Assembly: GCA_902761645.1 (NCBI GenBank)
Contig: CACWLF010000003.1
Coordinates: forward strand, 1 to 64,000
DNA from: an uncultured Aeromonadales bacterium
Lineage (GTDB): Bacteria > Pseudomonadota > Gammaproteobacteria > Enterobacterales > Succinivibrionaceae
Direction: 5' to 3'
Length of the DNA: 64,000 bases
Below, in pieces: positions 17,463-26,387 of the stretch. How positions within the stretch are numbered: position 1 is the first letter of the stretch; each line of letters starts with the position of its first letter. The position numbers and the translations under genes were made by a program. Under the pieces are notes generated by a model, which was given only the letters and a program-made list of their open reading frames with translations, was not told the DNA's origin and ran no database searches.

Positions 17463-17938
17463 TGGATAATCTTAATTTAACCGTATATTCCTATCTGGTG
17501 CTTGGTCTTCTTGGTGCGGTTGTTCTGCTTGTATGCTGGGTGGTGTACCTTCATATGAGCATCAGTCAGATCCGGAAGACTTTGTTCTCTGTTTCCGATA
17601 ATTTCAATGACATTGACAGCGTAATCAATATGGTTCACGGTTTCGGCAAGCGCTGGGATTATGTTACCAAGGCCATCAGCGATTTGCAGATGTCCCAGGA
17701 ACAGAGTTCTGTCCAGCACACCGGCGATCCGCAGGAAATCGAGGCTCTGATCGCCAGAATCGAAGAGCTGGAACATCGTCTGGAGGAACTGCAGATGATG
17801 GATCCGGAATCAAAAATGTACAACCGTGCCGTGAAGATGGTAAAGGCTGGTTCGTCCATAGAAGAGGTTATGGATGAATGCGAACTGCCGAGATCCGAGG
17901 CTCAGCTGCTTTTTTCCATTCATGGCAGGAACAGTTAG
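17462..17938 (+). CDS. DUF2802 membrane protein of the chemotaxis operon
   Basis: Function unknown. The 158 residues begin with one membrane segment (about 8-32), continue with a predicted coiled coil (about 60-115, IEALIARIEELEHRLEELQ) and end with a conserved C-terminal motif (YNRAVKMVKAGSSIEEVMDE, then CELPRSEAQLL) that resembles a small helix-turn-helix. This DUF2802 gene follows cheW in many Pseudomonas, Vibrio and Shewanella relatives, so a role in the array or motor is likely but unproven. Its ATG overlaps the cheW stop. Confidence 0.88.
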   Translation: MDNLNLTVYSYLVLGLLGAVVLLVCWVVYLHMSISQIRKTLFSVSDNFNDIDSVINMVHGFGKRWDYVTKAISDLQMSQEQSSVQHTGDPQEIEALIARIEELEHRLEELQMMDPESKMYNRAVKMVKAGSSIEEVMDECELPRSEAQLLFSIHGRNS

Positions 17939-18011
17939 CGTATCATTTTTAATTGTAAAAGACCCGGATGCCGCGCAGAATGCTTTGTATGAACAGTGCA
18001 CCGGCGCGGTT

Positions 18012-18320
18012 TCATATTTTTCGATCTATTGCAATTGAGCCGTCCTCGCGGCGCCACTTTTCCGGGATCTTTCCCTGCAGCAGATAGGTATAGGACAGAA
18101 TTTCAGCCATTATCAGATAAAGTTCCCGGGGAATGCTGGCTCCTTCGGGAAGACTGTCAAGATAACTTAACAGAACAGGATCCTTATGGATGTAGATTCC
18201 GGCCTCCTGAGCCAGTCTGATCAGCTCTTCGGCATCCAGTCCCGCAGCCTTGTCGGAAATCTCCGGAGCCACATGCTCTTCATTGTATCTGATTGATACC
18301 GCTTTTTTCTGATTGTGCAC
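18012..18320 (-). CDS. FlhB C-terminal-domain-like protein (export switch homologue)
   Basis: A small soluble homologue of the cytosolic domain of FlhB, the flagellar export substrate switch. The sequence starts HNQKKAVSIRYNEE and contains AGIYIHKDPVLLSYLDSL, which parallels the FlhB region after its cleavage loop, but the NPTH cleavage motif is not seen. Similar small proteins (YlqH/FlhX type) sit beside FliK-like genes in related bacteria. I chose the GTG at 18320 because GGAGGG precedes it at normal distance and it clears the fliK stop. An ATG at 18335 would overlap fliK. Confidence 0.85.
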   Translation of the reverse strand: MHNQKKAVSIRYNEEHVAPEISDKAAGLDAEELIRLAQEAGIYIHKDPVLLSYLDSLPEGASIPRELYLIMAEILSYTYLLQGKIPEKWRREDGSIAIDRKI

Positions 18321-18322
18321 TG

Positions 18323-21241
18323 TTATACCCTCCATCCGTCGTCATTGCTGTCAGCCGCATTTAATTCCTGATCGTCGTATTCAGGATCTGAAGGATGAAG
18401 CACGGAGCCTCTGCGGCACTTGAAATCCTCTGCATTCAGCCCCAGTTCGCTGAAACGGTTTTTCAGCAGATGCAGAGTTTCACGGATCCGGTTGTATCCT
18501 TCATAGCTTTCAGCTGTGGCGCTAAGTTTTATATCAGGTTTGTTGTAGTTCGCCCTGATGCTTACTGCTCCCAGAGACGGAATTTCAAAGTAGAATCTCA
18601 GATCAAGCCCGTTATCCCTGTTGTCATCGCTTTCTGAATGTTTAAGCGTCATGCAGTTTTCTCTTTTGTTTTCCTGCGGAGTAGGAAGAGGCAGATAAAA
18701 AGGCCAGGGATTGTTTTCGCTTCTGGAGTTCTGTGCCTGATTATGAAGCGAATCCACATGCTGCGCCAGATTGTCGAGCATCTTCTGCGGCCATGTTTCG
18801 CTGTCCTTTACTCCGACAGAATCCTGAAATTTCTGAAGCATTCTGGTCTTTGGTGAATCCTCACTGCCGGGAACCCTGATCCCCAGCTGTTTCAGTCTGA
18901 TTGCCACCAGCATTGATGCCCATGCCCTCAGTGCCTTTGACATGCCGCTGCTGCCGGACAGAGGATTATCCACGTAATTCAGCCACTGCAGAACAGACGG
19001 TGAATCCATCAGAGCCGTACTGAACATCTGTTCAAAATTTTTTGCCGCTTTCTGCATGTTTTCCGGCAGGAGACTGCTGCCCAGATCCTGCATCATTGCG
19101 GTGATATTCGAATTGGTGAGATTTCTGGCGGAAACCGAGGAAGATGCCGACGGAGTTTCGGTTCCTGAGGTACTGCGGATATACTGCTCCGCCGTTTTCT
19201 GTTTATCGGGTGCGGCTGGATTTTCAGCGGTTTTTATACCTGTGCTGCTGTTATCAGACCCGTTTCTGCTGAAAAGACCGGTTAATTTTCTGAACAGTCC
19301 GGTCTTTGCCGCGGTTTCGGCTCCGGAGGCTGTTTCGGCTGCGGTCCTGATGTCTGTCTGACGGGCTGCGGTGGAATTTTCTGCTGCCCTTCTGAATTCC
19401 TCAATGGTACGGTTCTGATCGCCTGAAATTTTGTGCTGCTGGTAAATCATCTGGGCGGTAGTGCGGTTCGGTTTCGCCTCGGCAGCGGTTATCGAGTTGC
19501 TGAACAGCCGTTCTGTGCTGTTTTCCTTCATGCCGCGTCCCTGGCTGTCCGCCGCTTTTGTTATGGCATCCTTTCCAATCATCCGGCCGCTGTTTAGTTT
19601 CTGCGTTCCCGCATCTGCCGTTTCCTTCCTGGCGGAGCCGTCTCTGTTCAAATCTCCTGTTTCGGCGGTATTGAGACCTGGTGCAGATGATTTCAGTGCC
19701 GCTGCCGTCTGTTCTGACGCATTCGCTGAAGCCGGAGCCGGGGTCTGCAGCTGCTGAGATCTGACTGCCGAATCCTTCGTTGAGGTATCCGTCGGAGGAT
19801 TCTGAGCCGTCGCCTGTTTCAGAGTTTCAGGACTGACAGGTTCCTTTATCGTGCGGTTCAGAGGATCTCCGGCTGTATTCAGCATGGATTTCATCATTTT
19901 TTCGACAGTCTGCAGATCATCGGCATCTGATGAAATCTGACCGTCCGGAACCGCATTCTGCACGTTCTGCATTTCTCTGATCTGCTGCTGGAGATTTCTG
20001 ATGTCGGCGACAGCCTTTTCAATTGTTTCCAGATTGTATGATTTATGGATAATATTGAAATTCTTTGCGATTTCCAGGTTTAATTTTTCCTGCTGCTCCT
20101 TTGCGGAAATATTCTGTTCCGTTTTTACCTGGTTTTCCCTGATCTGCTGCTGTTCGGTTTTCACAGCCTGTTCCGTGGTTCTGCTGCTTCGGGATGCCAC
20201 ATCAACCAGAGTTTCATTTTTAACAGATGCATTCATGTTTTTTTTCAGATCCGCGTCTGACCGTCCCTGCTGTTCTCTGGCATACTGTTTCAGCAGCTGC
20301 TCGGCCTTGTCATATGACTCCTCGCCGAAATCATCATTTGCTGTCTGAGCGGACGTGGATTCGATAAGTCTGGCATTGACCGCCGAGTCTGCCGCGCTGG
20401 ACAGCAGATCTCTTACTTTCTCCATAATGGCTGACTGTTCCCGGGGCGAAGGCTGATTTATGCCGACTGTTCTGTTCTGAAAAATATCAAGATATGTTCT
20501 GGCTGCAGGATCTTTCGGTGCCGCGGAACTTACTGTTTCGGAACTGCTGTTCAGTCCGGCGGCAGTGCCGGCACCCGGTTTTATCACGGTACTGCTGTTC
20601 TGGTTTCTGTAAATAAAGGTAACAGTGGAATTCAGCAGACCTGAAATTTCACGCTGCTCTCTGGGTGTTGTCCCGTTGACTGCCGAAAGGTTGCTGCTGT
20701 CAATCTGACGCATCAGTGCCGGATTCAAATCAGCGGGATTCAGTTTACCTATGGCGGTCTGGGCAAAGAACTCCATCAGAGCTTTGCCGGCAGGTGCTCC
20801 CTCCTGGATTATTTTAGGAAGATTTGCCAGATTCTGGGAAATTTCCGCCGACAGCCTGTCTCCGGTCTGGCTGGATAATCCCTGCATGGATAATGATTTT
20901 CCTATTTCGGCATTAAGTTCCGGAAATTTGCCGATCAGTCTTGATACCAGACTGCTGAGCTGCTTTGCCGTGGGATTGGTGTTTTCCCCCAGTTCGGATT
21001 TCTGTTCGTTGTTCAGTGAGGTCATGTAACGGATAAGGGTATTCTGCTTTTCCGCAATGGCATCCGGAACCTTTCCCTGTGCCAGCGAAAGCGCCGACAG
21101 CAGATTTGCGGTTTCCGCCCTGCTTACACCCATAAAGGAACCGGATCCGGAAGATCCCGCGGCCGGTTCTGCTCTGGCGGATTCCCTTGCCGGAGCGGTT
21201 TTGCCTGTTTCTTTTGATATGTCGTTTGTTGCAGTAATCAT
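18323..21241 (-). CDS. FliK-like flagellar hook-length control protein, very large
   Basis: Probably a FliK-family ruler or switch protein for hook length. The recognisable part is the C-terminal hook-length domain (about 860-950, FYFEIPSLGAVSIRANYN and RETLHLLKNRFSELGL). The preceding 800 residues are low-complexity, rich in Ala, Gln, Ser, Thr and Asn, as in other FliK proteins, but at 972 residues it is roughly twice the usual length. Its stop lies just before the FlhB-like gene, so the pair is one leftward transcript converging on the chemotaxis operon. FliK and FlhB work together in export switching, which fits. Whether a second, regular fliK exists elsewhere is not visible. Confidence 0.8.
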   Translation of the reverse strand: MITATNDISKETGKTAPARESARAEPAAGSSGSGSFMGVSRAETANLLSALSLAQGKVPDAIAEKQNTLIRYMTSLNNEQKSELGENTNPTAKQLSSLVSRLIGKFPELNAEIGKSLSMQGLSSQTGDRLSAEISQNLANLPKIIQEGAPAGKALMEFFAQTAIGKLNPADLNPALMRQIDSSNLSAVNGTTPREQREISGLLNSTVTFIYRNQNSSTVIKPGAGTAAGLNSSSETVSSAAPKDPAARTYLDIFQNRTVGINQPSPREQSAIMEKVRDLLSSAADSAVNARLIESTSAQTANDDFGEESYDKAEQLLKQYAREQQGRSDADLKKNMNASVKNETLVDVASRSSRTTEQAVKTEQQQIRENQVKTEQNISAKEQQEKLNLEIAKNFNIIHKSYNLETIEKAVADIRNLQQQIREMQNVQNAVPDGQISSDADDLQTVEKMMKSMLNTAGDPLNRTIKEPVSPETLKQATAQNPPTDTSTKDSAVRSQQLQTPAPASANASEQTAAALKSSAPGLNTAETGDLNRDGSARKETADAGTQKLNSGRMIGKDAITKAADSQGRGMKENSTERLFSNSITAAEAKPNRTTAQMIYQQHKISGDQNRTIEEFRRAAENSTAARQTDIRTAAETASGAETAAKTGLFRKLTGLFSRNGSDNSSTGIKTAENPAAPDKQKTAEQYIRSTSGTETPSASSSVSARNLTNSNITAMMQDLGSSLLPENMQKAAKNFEQMFSTALMDSPSVLQWLNYVDNPLSGSSGMSKALRAWASMLVAIRLKQLGIRVPGSEDSPKTRMLQKFQDSVGVKDSETWPQKMLDNLAQHVDSLHNQAQNSRSENNPWPFYLPLPTPQENKRENCMTLKHSESDDNRDNGLDLRFYFEIPSLGAVSIRANYNKPDIKLSATAESYEGYNRIRETLHLLKNRFSELGLNAEDFKCRRGSVLHPSDPEYDDQELNAADSNDDGWRV

Positions 21242-21372
21242 ATAACAGCTTCACATACAATTATTCCATCATACTTATTGTACAGAATCGGCCGTACCCA
21301 AATAGTAATGATGTTCAAATTTTTAACGATTGGTTGATCTATTTAACAACAGTGTGCGGACGGATTTTGTGG

Positions 21373-21378
21373 TACAAT
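21373..21378 (+). promoter_or_regulatory. Possible -10 element before mlaA
   Basis: TACAAT preceded by TGG gives an extended -10, about 160 bases before mlaA. No good -35 is seen. Confidence 0.3.
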
Positions 21379-21538
21379 CTACAGCAGTGGATTTTTACGG
21401 TTTGAAAATTTCTGTCCGGAATCTGATTATGTGAATCTGACGGATGGCGGTTTATCCTTCAGTGTTTTAAAATGAACATGTTTAACAATGTATCAGCGAG
21501 ATCGTACTTATCCGTTTTTTTTAATTTACAGGAACAAA

Positions 21539-22387
21539 ATGTCAGAGTATAAATTTTTCAGCGGAATTGCTGTTGCATCGGCGGTATGTCTGATGCTTTC
21601 TTATAACACTTGTTATGCAAGCGGCGGTCCTCAGGTTCTGCCGAGTTTCAAATCAGATCGCGCCAGAGTGAAAAATCCTGTGCCTCGTGACAGGGTTCTG
21701 TACGGTCAGTCCTCGGATCCGTTTGAAACGGTTAACCGCGGAACATGGTCCTTCAACTATGATTATCTGGATCGCTATGCATTGAGACCTGTTGCTCACG
21801 GATATCGCGATTATGTTCCGAAACCTGTTGTTACAGGTGTTCATAATTTCCTGTCGAATATTCATGAAGTGAACAATACGGTAAATAATCTGGCTGTTGC
21901 CGAGTTCGGTGATTCAGCGATCAGTCTTGGCCGCTTTGTTGTCAACTCCACCATCGGAATTCTCGGTCTGTTTGACGTGGCATCCCATATGGGAATGGAA
22001 CAGAAACGCATGACATTCGGCACCGTTCTCGGAAAATGGGGAGTAAACAGCGGTCCGTACATGCAGATCCCGTTTGTTACCATGCAGACTCCGCGCAATA
22101 TTGTGGGTGTTATGGTGGATGACTCATATATGCCGTGGAATCATATAAGCTGGGCATGGAGAATCGCGTACTATTCGCTGTCGGTACTGGATTCAAGAGC
22201 GGAACTGATCGATCGCGAGGAACTGATCGACAATGCCGTTGATCCTTATATTTCAGCCAGAGACTTCTATCTGCAGTATCTTGATGCACAGGTTGTCGGC
22301 AGGGAAGGAATTGTGGAAGCACAGAAAGCGAAGGATCGTGAAGATCAGAAAAATTTAGAGCAGTACATGGATGAGATTGACGATTAG
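21539..22387 (+). CDS. mlaA: Outer-membrane lipid asymmetry protein MlaA (VacJ)
   Basis: Removes misplaced phospholipids from the outer leaflet of the outer membrane and passes them to MlaC. The core (about 55-235) shows SDPFETVNRGTWSFNYDYLD, RPVAHGYRDYVPKPV, FVVNSTIGILGLFDVA and the VGNP-like GKWGVNSGPYMQIPF pattern. The start at 21539 (MSEYKFF) has AGGA before it and gives a proper signal peptide. The longer reading from 21488 lacks one. There is no clear lipobox: the only cysteine near the cleavage region is in SYNTCYAS. The acidic tail EEQYMDEIDD-like end resembles E. coli MlaA. It sits alone, without mlaFEDCB, and 8 bases before tyrA. Confidence 0.93.
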   Translation: MSEYKFFSGIAVASAVCLMLSYNTCYASGGPQVLPSFKSDRARVKNPVPRDRVLYGQSSDPFETVNRGTWSFNYDYLDRYALRPVAHGYRDYVPKPVVTGVHNFLSNIHEVNNTVNNLAVAEFGDSAISLGRFVVNSTIGILGLFDVASHMGMEQKRMTFGTVLGKWGVNSGPYMQIPFVTMQTPRNIVGVMVDDSYMPWNHISWAWRIAYYSLSVLDSRAELIDREELIDNAVDPYISARDFYLQYLDAQVVGREGIVEAQKAKDREDQKNLEQYMDEIDD

Positions 22388-22395
22388 GTGTTTTT

Positions 22396-23532
22396 ATGAG
22401 TGAAGAATTGGATTTGGTGCGTCAGGGCATTGACGAAGTGGACAAGGAACTTGTAACTCTGCTAAAAAGACGCCTTCAGCTGGTTGCCAAGGTAGGCGAA
22501 ATCAAAAGCCGGCTCGGGATCCCCGTATATGCTCCGGATCGAGAACAGGATATGCTGGCAAAACGAAGAAACGAGGCCAGGAAACACGGGATTTCCCCTC
22601 AGCTGATTGAGGATGTGCTGCGCAGAATTATGCGGGAATCATATTCAAGCGAGAGAGATGCCGGTTTCAAGTGTGTGAATCCGGCAGCCCGCAATATTGT
22701 GGTTATCGGCGGCAACGGACAGCTTGGATCGATTTTTGTGCGTCTTTTCAGACTGTCCGGATATACGGTTGATGTGCTCAGCCGTCGCAACTGGGAGCAG
22801 GATGCAGAAAGAATGCTGTCCAATCCCAGCATGGTTGTGGTATGTGTTCCGATTGATGTTACTCTGGAAACCATTGACAAGCTTGAGCATCTTCCGGAGG
22901 ACTGTATTCTGACCGATTTCACCTCGGTTAAGGTAAAACCTGTGGAGAGAATGATGAAGGTGCACAGAGGCCCGGTAATGGGACTGCATCCGATGTTCGG
23001 ACCGGATATTGCAAGCATAGCGAAGCAGGTAGTGGTGTGCTGCGAGGGCAGAATGCAGGATCAGTGCGAATGGGTGCTGTCGCAGATGAAAATCTGGGGA
23101 GCCAGAATTGAAAAGGTCACCGCCGTGGAGCACGATCGCGCCATGAGTTTTATTCAGGCTCTCAGACACTTTACCACCTATGTTTACGGTTATTATCTGG
23201 AAAAGTACAAGGTGGATCTGGATACTCTGGTGCAGTTGAGTTCGCCGATTTACAGGCTGGAACTTATGCTGGTGGGAAGACTGTTTGCCCAGGATCCTTC
23301 CCTGTATGCGGATATTATTCTGTCATCCGAACGGAATATCGAAAATATTGCCGCCTACAAGGACTGCATTGCAGAGCAGGTGGATATGATCAAATGCTAT
23401 AACAGGGAAAATTTCATCAGGGAATTTCTGGCGGTTCGCGAGTATTTCGGAGAATATGCCGGACAGTTCCTCAAGGAATCCAAACAGCTGCTGGATCAGG
23501 CCAGGGACAGCATTGTTCACCAGACGCTGTAG
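22396..23532 (+). CDS. tyrA: Chorismate mutase / prephenate dehydrogenase (T-protein)
   Basis: Bifunctional enzyme of tyrosine synthesis: chorismate to prephenate, then NAD-dependent oxidation to 4-hydroxyphenylpyruvate. An AroQ-type mutase domain spans 1-90 (LVRQGIDEVDKELVTLLKRR). The dehydrogenase follows with the NAD-binding GGNGQLGSIFVRLFRLSGY and LHPMFGPDI. The length of 378 is normal for the fused gammaproteobacterial form. It is probably co-transcribed with mlaA. Confidence 0.97.
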   Translation: MSEELDLVRQGIDEVDKELVTLLKRRLQLVAKVGEIKSRLGIPVYAPDREQDMLAKRRNEARKHGISPQLIEDVLRRIMRESYSSERDAGFKCVNPAARNIVVIGGNGQLGSIFVRLFRLSGYTVDVLSRRNWEQDAERMLSNPSMVVVCVPIDVTLETIDKLEHLPEDCILTDFTSVKVKPVERMMKVHRGPVMGLHPMFGPDIASIAKQVVVCCEGRMQDQCEWVLSQMKIWGARIEKVTAVEHDRAMSFIQALRHFTTYVYGYYLEKYKVDLDTLVQLSSPIYRLELMLVGRLFAQDPSLYADIILSSERNIENIAAYKDCIAEQVDMIKCYNRENFIREFLAVREYFGEYAGQFLKESKQLLDQARDSIVHQTL

Positions 23533-23559
23533 TCTCCGTTCAGATTGATTTTTTACCCT

Positions 23560-23585
23560 GCGGCCGACATAATGCCGGCCGCTTT
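23560..23585 (+). terminator. Possible terminator after tyrA
   Basis: GCGGCCG and CGGCCGC form a perfect 7-bp stem around a 9-base loop, followed by only three T. The stem is strong and the tail weak. Confidence 0.4.
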
Positions 23586-23763
23586 GCGTCGTACCGGGCA
23601 CCGCTGCATTATTGAAGCAGACTGAATAATGAAGTAAATTTCCGGATGATGTATTTTCACTCCCACGTACCTGCATAGAAAACGTATTTCCAAATCTGTA
23701 GGTTATTTCACATTTATACTCTTGGTCCGGGTATTTTTATCGTTTTATTCCTTCCAAACTAGT

Positions 23764-23769
23764 TATAAT
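23764..23769 (+). promoter_or_regulatory. Probable -10 element before Sel1 gene
   Basis: A consensus TATAAT lies 38 bases before the chosen start at 23808. The -35 is poor. Confidence 0.4.
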
Positions 23770-23807
23770 GAACAATGAAGTATTTTGTAGAAATAAAAGG
23801 ATTGAAA

Positions 23808-25106
23808 ATGAAATTACGTTATCTTGGCGCTATGGTTTCGTTTATATCATTGGGAATGGCTGTGCCGGCAGCGGCTCAGCAGTCGGCCGCGGAAATTGCG
23901 GAAATTACCCGAAACAATGAATGCTTTCAGAATTTTAAGGATAAGAATTATGAAGCTGCCATGGTCTCCTGCCAGAAAGCAGCGGATCACGGCAAACTTG
24001 AAGCGGTTAATCTTCTGGCTGCAATGTATGAAAACGGCTGGGGAACCGAAAAGGATATAAGTAAGGCTTTCGATTACTATAAATCGGCAGCTAACGGAGG
24101 TTTGTCTGATGCCATGGTTAATGTGGCTACAATGTATGAAAGCGGAGAAGGTGTTGCCGCCGACATGCATGAGGCTCAGTTCTATTATATAAAGGCCGCC
24201 AGAGCAGGAAATGCCGTGGCTGCAAGGAATATAGCAAATCTGTATCTTGCCGGAAAGGCAACAGATATTCCGGAAGGCGAGGTGATCAGTTATCTTGCGA
24301 AAAGCGCAGAGGCTGGTGATATAAAAGCCGCTGCCAGTCTCGGACAGATTTTTCTGAATAATAAGGATTACCAGCAGGCTGCCCGATATTTAACTCAGTC
24401 GGCGGAAAAAGCAGATCCTGCATCAATGTATAAGCTGGCAAAACTGTATCAGGAAGGAAAAGTTCCGGCAACCGAACCGAAAATTGCTGAAACACTGCTG
24501 AAAGGTGCCGCCGATAATAAATATGTGCCGGCCCAGGCCGATTACGGCATGCTGCTTGCCAAGACTGATGCCGCTTCAGCTCTTTCCTATCTTGAAGAGG
24601 CGGCAAAGTCAAAGGAACATCCTGAATGCACCGAAGAGCTTGCTTTTATTTATCTTGAGGGCAGACCCGGAGTTCCTCAGGATGCCAAGAAGGGTATTGA
24701 AATTCTCGAAGCTGCGGCAAAAGACAAGGATTTCAATGCGACCCGTCTTCTAGGCAATGTTTATTATGACGGTGAATTTACTGAAAAAGATCTGAAGAAA
24801 GCCATCGGTTATTATAAGACTGCAGCCGAGAACAAAGATGCTTCAGCTCAGAACAGTTATGCGGAAATGCTGTTGAATGGTGAAGGAACGCAGCCGGATA
24901 TCGGCACTGCCATCTCCTGGTTTGAAACATCTGCCAGAAACGGAAATGCCGCTGCATACAGAAATCTTGGTGAGGTTTATTACGATCCTAAATACGGCAG
25001 AGTGGATATGGATAAATCGTATTCATATTTTATGAAGGCAAGAGATCTGGGAGATCAGGATTCCATAGTGATTATACTGCAGAGGGATTTCAGAACCAAT
25101 AAATAG
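23808..25106 (+). CDS. Secreted Sel1-repeat protein
   Basis: Signal peptide (MKLRYLGAMV to VPAAAQQ, about 1-25), then about ten Sel1-like repeats of about 36 residues through to the C terminus, with the usual A-x2-G-x-YE-x-G-x-G pattern (LLAAMYENGWGTEKDISKAF). Such solenoids bind other proteins; the partner here is unknown. The start at 23808 is preceded by AAGGA; the reading from 23775 adds eleven residues before the signal peptide. It probably acts in the periplasm. It forms its own transcription unit with a -10 before it and a terminator after it. Confidence 0.88.
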   Translation: MKLRYLGAMVSFISLGMAVPAAAQQSAAEIAEITRNNECFQNFKDKNYEAAMVSCQKAADHGKLEAVNLLAAMYENGWGTEKDISKAFDYYKSAANGGLSDAMVNVATMYESGEGVAADMHEAQFYYIKAARAGNAVAARNIANLYLAGKATDIPEGEVISYLAKSAEAGDIKAAASLGQIFLNNKDYQQAARYLTQSAEKADPASMYKLAKLYQEGKVPATEPKIAETLLKGAADNKYVPAQADYGMLLAKTDAASALSYLEEAAKSKEHPECTEELAFIYLEGRPGVPQDAKKGIEILEAAAKDKDFNATRLLGNVYYDGEFTEKDLKKAIGYYKTAAENKDASAQNSYAEMLLNGEGTQPDIGTAISWFETSARNGNAAAYRNLGEVYYDPKYGRVDMDKSYSYFMKARDLGDQDSIVIILQRDFRTNK

Positions 25107-25156
25107 ACCCTGGAACTGCATGTTCTGCAGAACTGTGTTTATGACTGAAAATTGAG

Positions 25157-25195
25157 AGGCGTGCGCGGATGAAAGCCGGCATGCCTTTCTTTTTG
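25157..25195 (+). terminator. Rho-independent terminator
   Basis: AGGCGTGC pairs with GCATGCCT (one G-U), with a further CGG/CCG inside, followed by TTTCTTTTTG. It ends the Sel1 gene unit. Confidence 0.8.
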
Positions 25196-25427
25196 TTTGA
25201 TCAAAGCTTTGAACCGCTGCGGGCGGTGTTTAACGGAACTGAATTAAATTAAAAACGTCAGTCAGCAGTATCGGCAGACTGAAACACGGGATAAGTTAAA
25301 AGCGCAATGCTCCTTGTGAAGAATGGAATTCAGACTTAGAATATGTATTGGCTTAAGTGTTCAAATTATTAGGTTCACCCGAAGCATCAGATAATAAAAC
25401 AGGTAAACAAAAAAAGGATTCAGTCTT
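25196..25427. other. Non-coding gap before ZIP gene
   Basis: With the terminator it forms a 321-base gap. I see no gene, and no clear promoter for the transporter. Confidence 0.5.
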
Positions 25428-26207
25428 ATGTGGCTTGATTTGTGTATCGGAACTCTGATTCCGCTGATTGGAACGGCATGCGGTGCCGCGCTGGTATTTT
25501 TTATCAGAAACAGGCTGAATGACGATCTTGAAAGAACCATGCTGGGGTTTGCTGCCGGAATAATGACTGCAGCTTCATTTTTAAGCCTTCTGCTTCCTTC
25601 TCTTGAGGAATCGGCTCATATGGGCAGGCTTTCGTTTGTTCCGGCAGTAACCGGTTTCTGGATTGGCATTCTCTTTTTGTTTACTTTGGATGAAATCATT
25701 CCTCATCTGCATTTGAAAAGCGCCTCTCCTGAAGGTCCTAAAACAAGACTGGACAAGGTGACCATGCTGGTTCTGGCCGTGACACTTCATAATATTCCGG
25801 AAGGTATGGCGGTTGGCGCGGTTCTTGCGGGATGGATGGCTGACAGTTCGATAACGTATATGGCCGCCATTTCCCTGTCCATAGGTATTGCGATTCAGAA
25901 CTGTCCTGAGGGCGCCCTGATTTCAGTTCCGCTTCGTTCTCTCGGTGTAAGCAGAATCAAATCATTTCTTGGCGGAATTATATCAGGCCTGGCCGGTGTA
26001 CTTGGAACACTGCTGATGATCTTTGCAGCAAGCACCATCAGTTCATATCTGCCGTATATTCTCAGTTTTGCCGCCGGTGCAATGATTTATGTGGTGGTTG
26101 AGGATCTCATTCCGGAAATGTCAAAAGGAAAACATTCCAATATGATGACACTGACGTTTGCTTTCGGTTTTACCTGCATGCTGATCCTTGATGTGGCTCT
26201 CGGATAG
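25428..26207 (+). CDS. ZIP-family divalent metal transporter
   Basis: Inner-membrane importer of zinc or related metals. About eight membrane segments occur in the 259 residues. The metal-site motif HNIPEGMAVG is in the fourth and NCPEGALIS in the fifth. A histidine pair (PHLHLK) lies in the preceding loop. It resembles ZupT/GufA members. It stands alone between a terminator and a convergent chemoreceptor gene. The metal preference cannot be told from sequence. Confidence 0.92.
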   Translation: MWLDLCIGTLIPLIGTACGAALVFFIRNRLNDDLERTMLGFAAGIMTAASFLSLLLPSLEESAHMGRLSFVPAVTGFWIGILFLFTLDEIIPHLHLKSASPEGPKTRLDKVTMLVLAVTLHNIPEGMAVGAVLAGWMADSSITYMAAISLSIGIAIQNCPEGALISVPLRSLGVSRIKSFLGGIISGLAGVLGTLLMIFAASTISSYLPYILSFAAGAMIYVVVEDLIPEMSKGKHSNMMTLTFAFGFTCMLILDVALG

Positions 26208-26340
26208 AGTTATGCCGGAGACGGTTTAATATCCGCAGACTTATCCACGAACTTCATTTGCAACAGATTGAATTGAAATGAACCCGTACCATCAGGCATG
26301 CGGCCGGATATAAGGGTATAAAATAACCGATTCGTATCAA

Positions 26341-26354
26341 ACGAACCGGTTCGT
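26341..26354. repeat. Perfect 14-bp palindrome between convergent genes
   Basis: ACGAACCGGTTCGT lies between the ends of the ZIP gene and the chemoreceptor gene. It may be a terminator stem shared by both, although the flanking T-runs are broken (ACTTATTATTTATT to the right). Confidence 0.4.
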
Positions 26355-26387
26355 CAACTTATTATTTATTCCGCATGAAAGTTTTAT

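Noticed and set aside
26240..26265. DnaA-box-like TTATCCACG after the ZIP gene
   Set aside because: A single copy with one mismatch and no cluster or AT-rich unwinding region, so not an origin.
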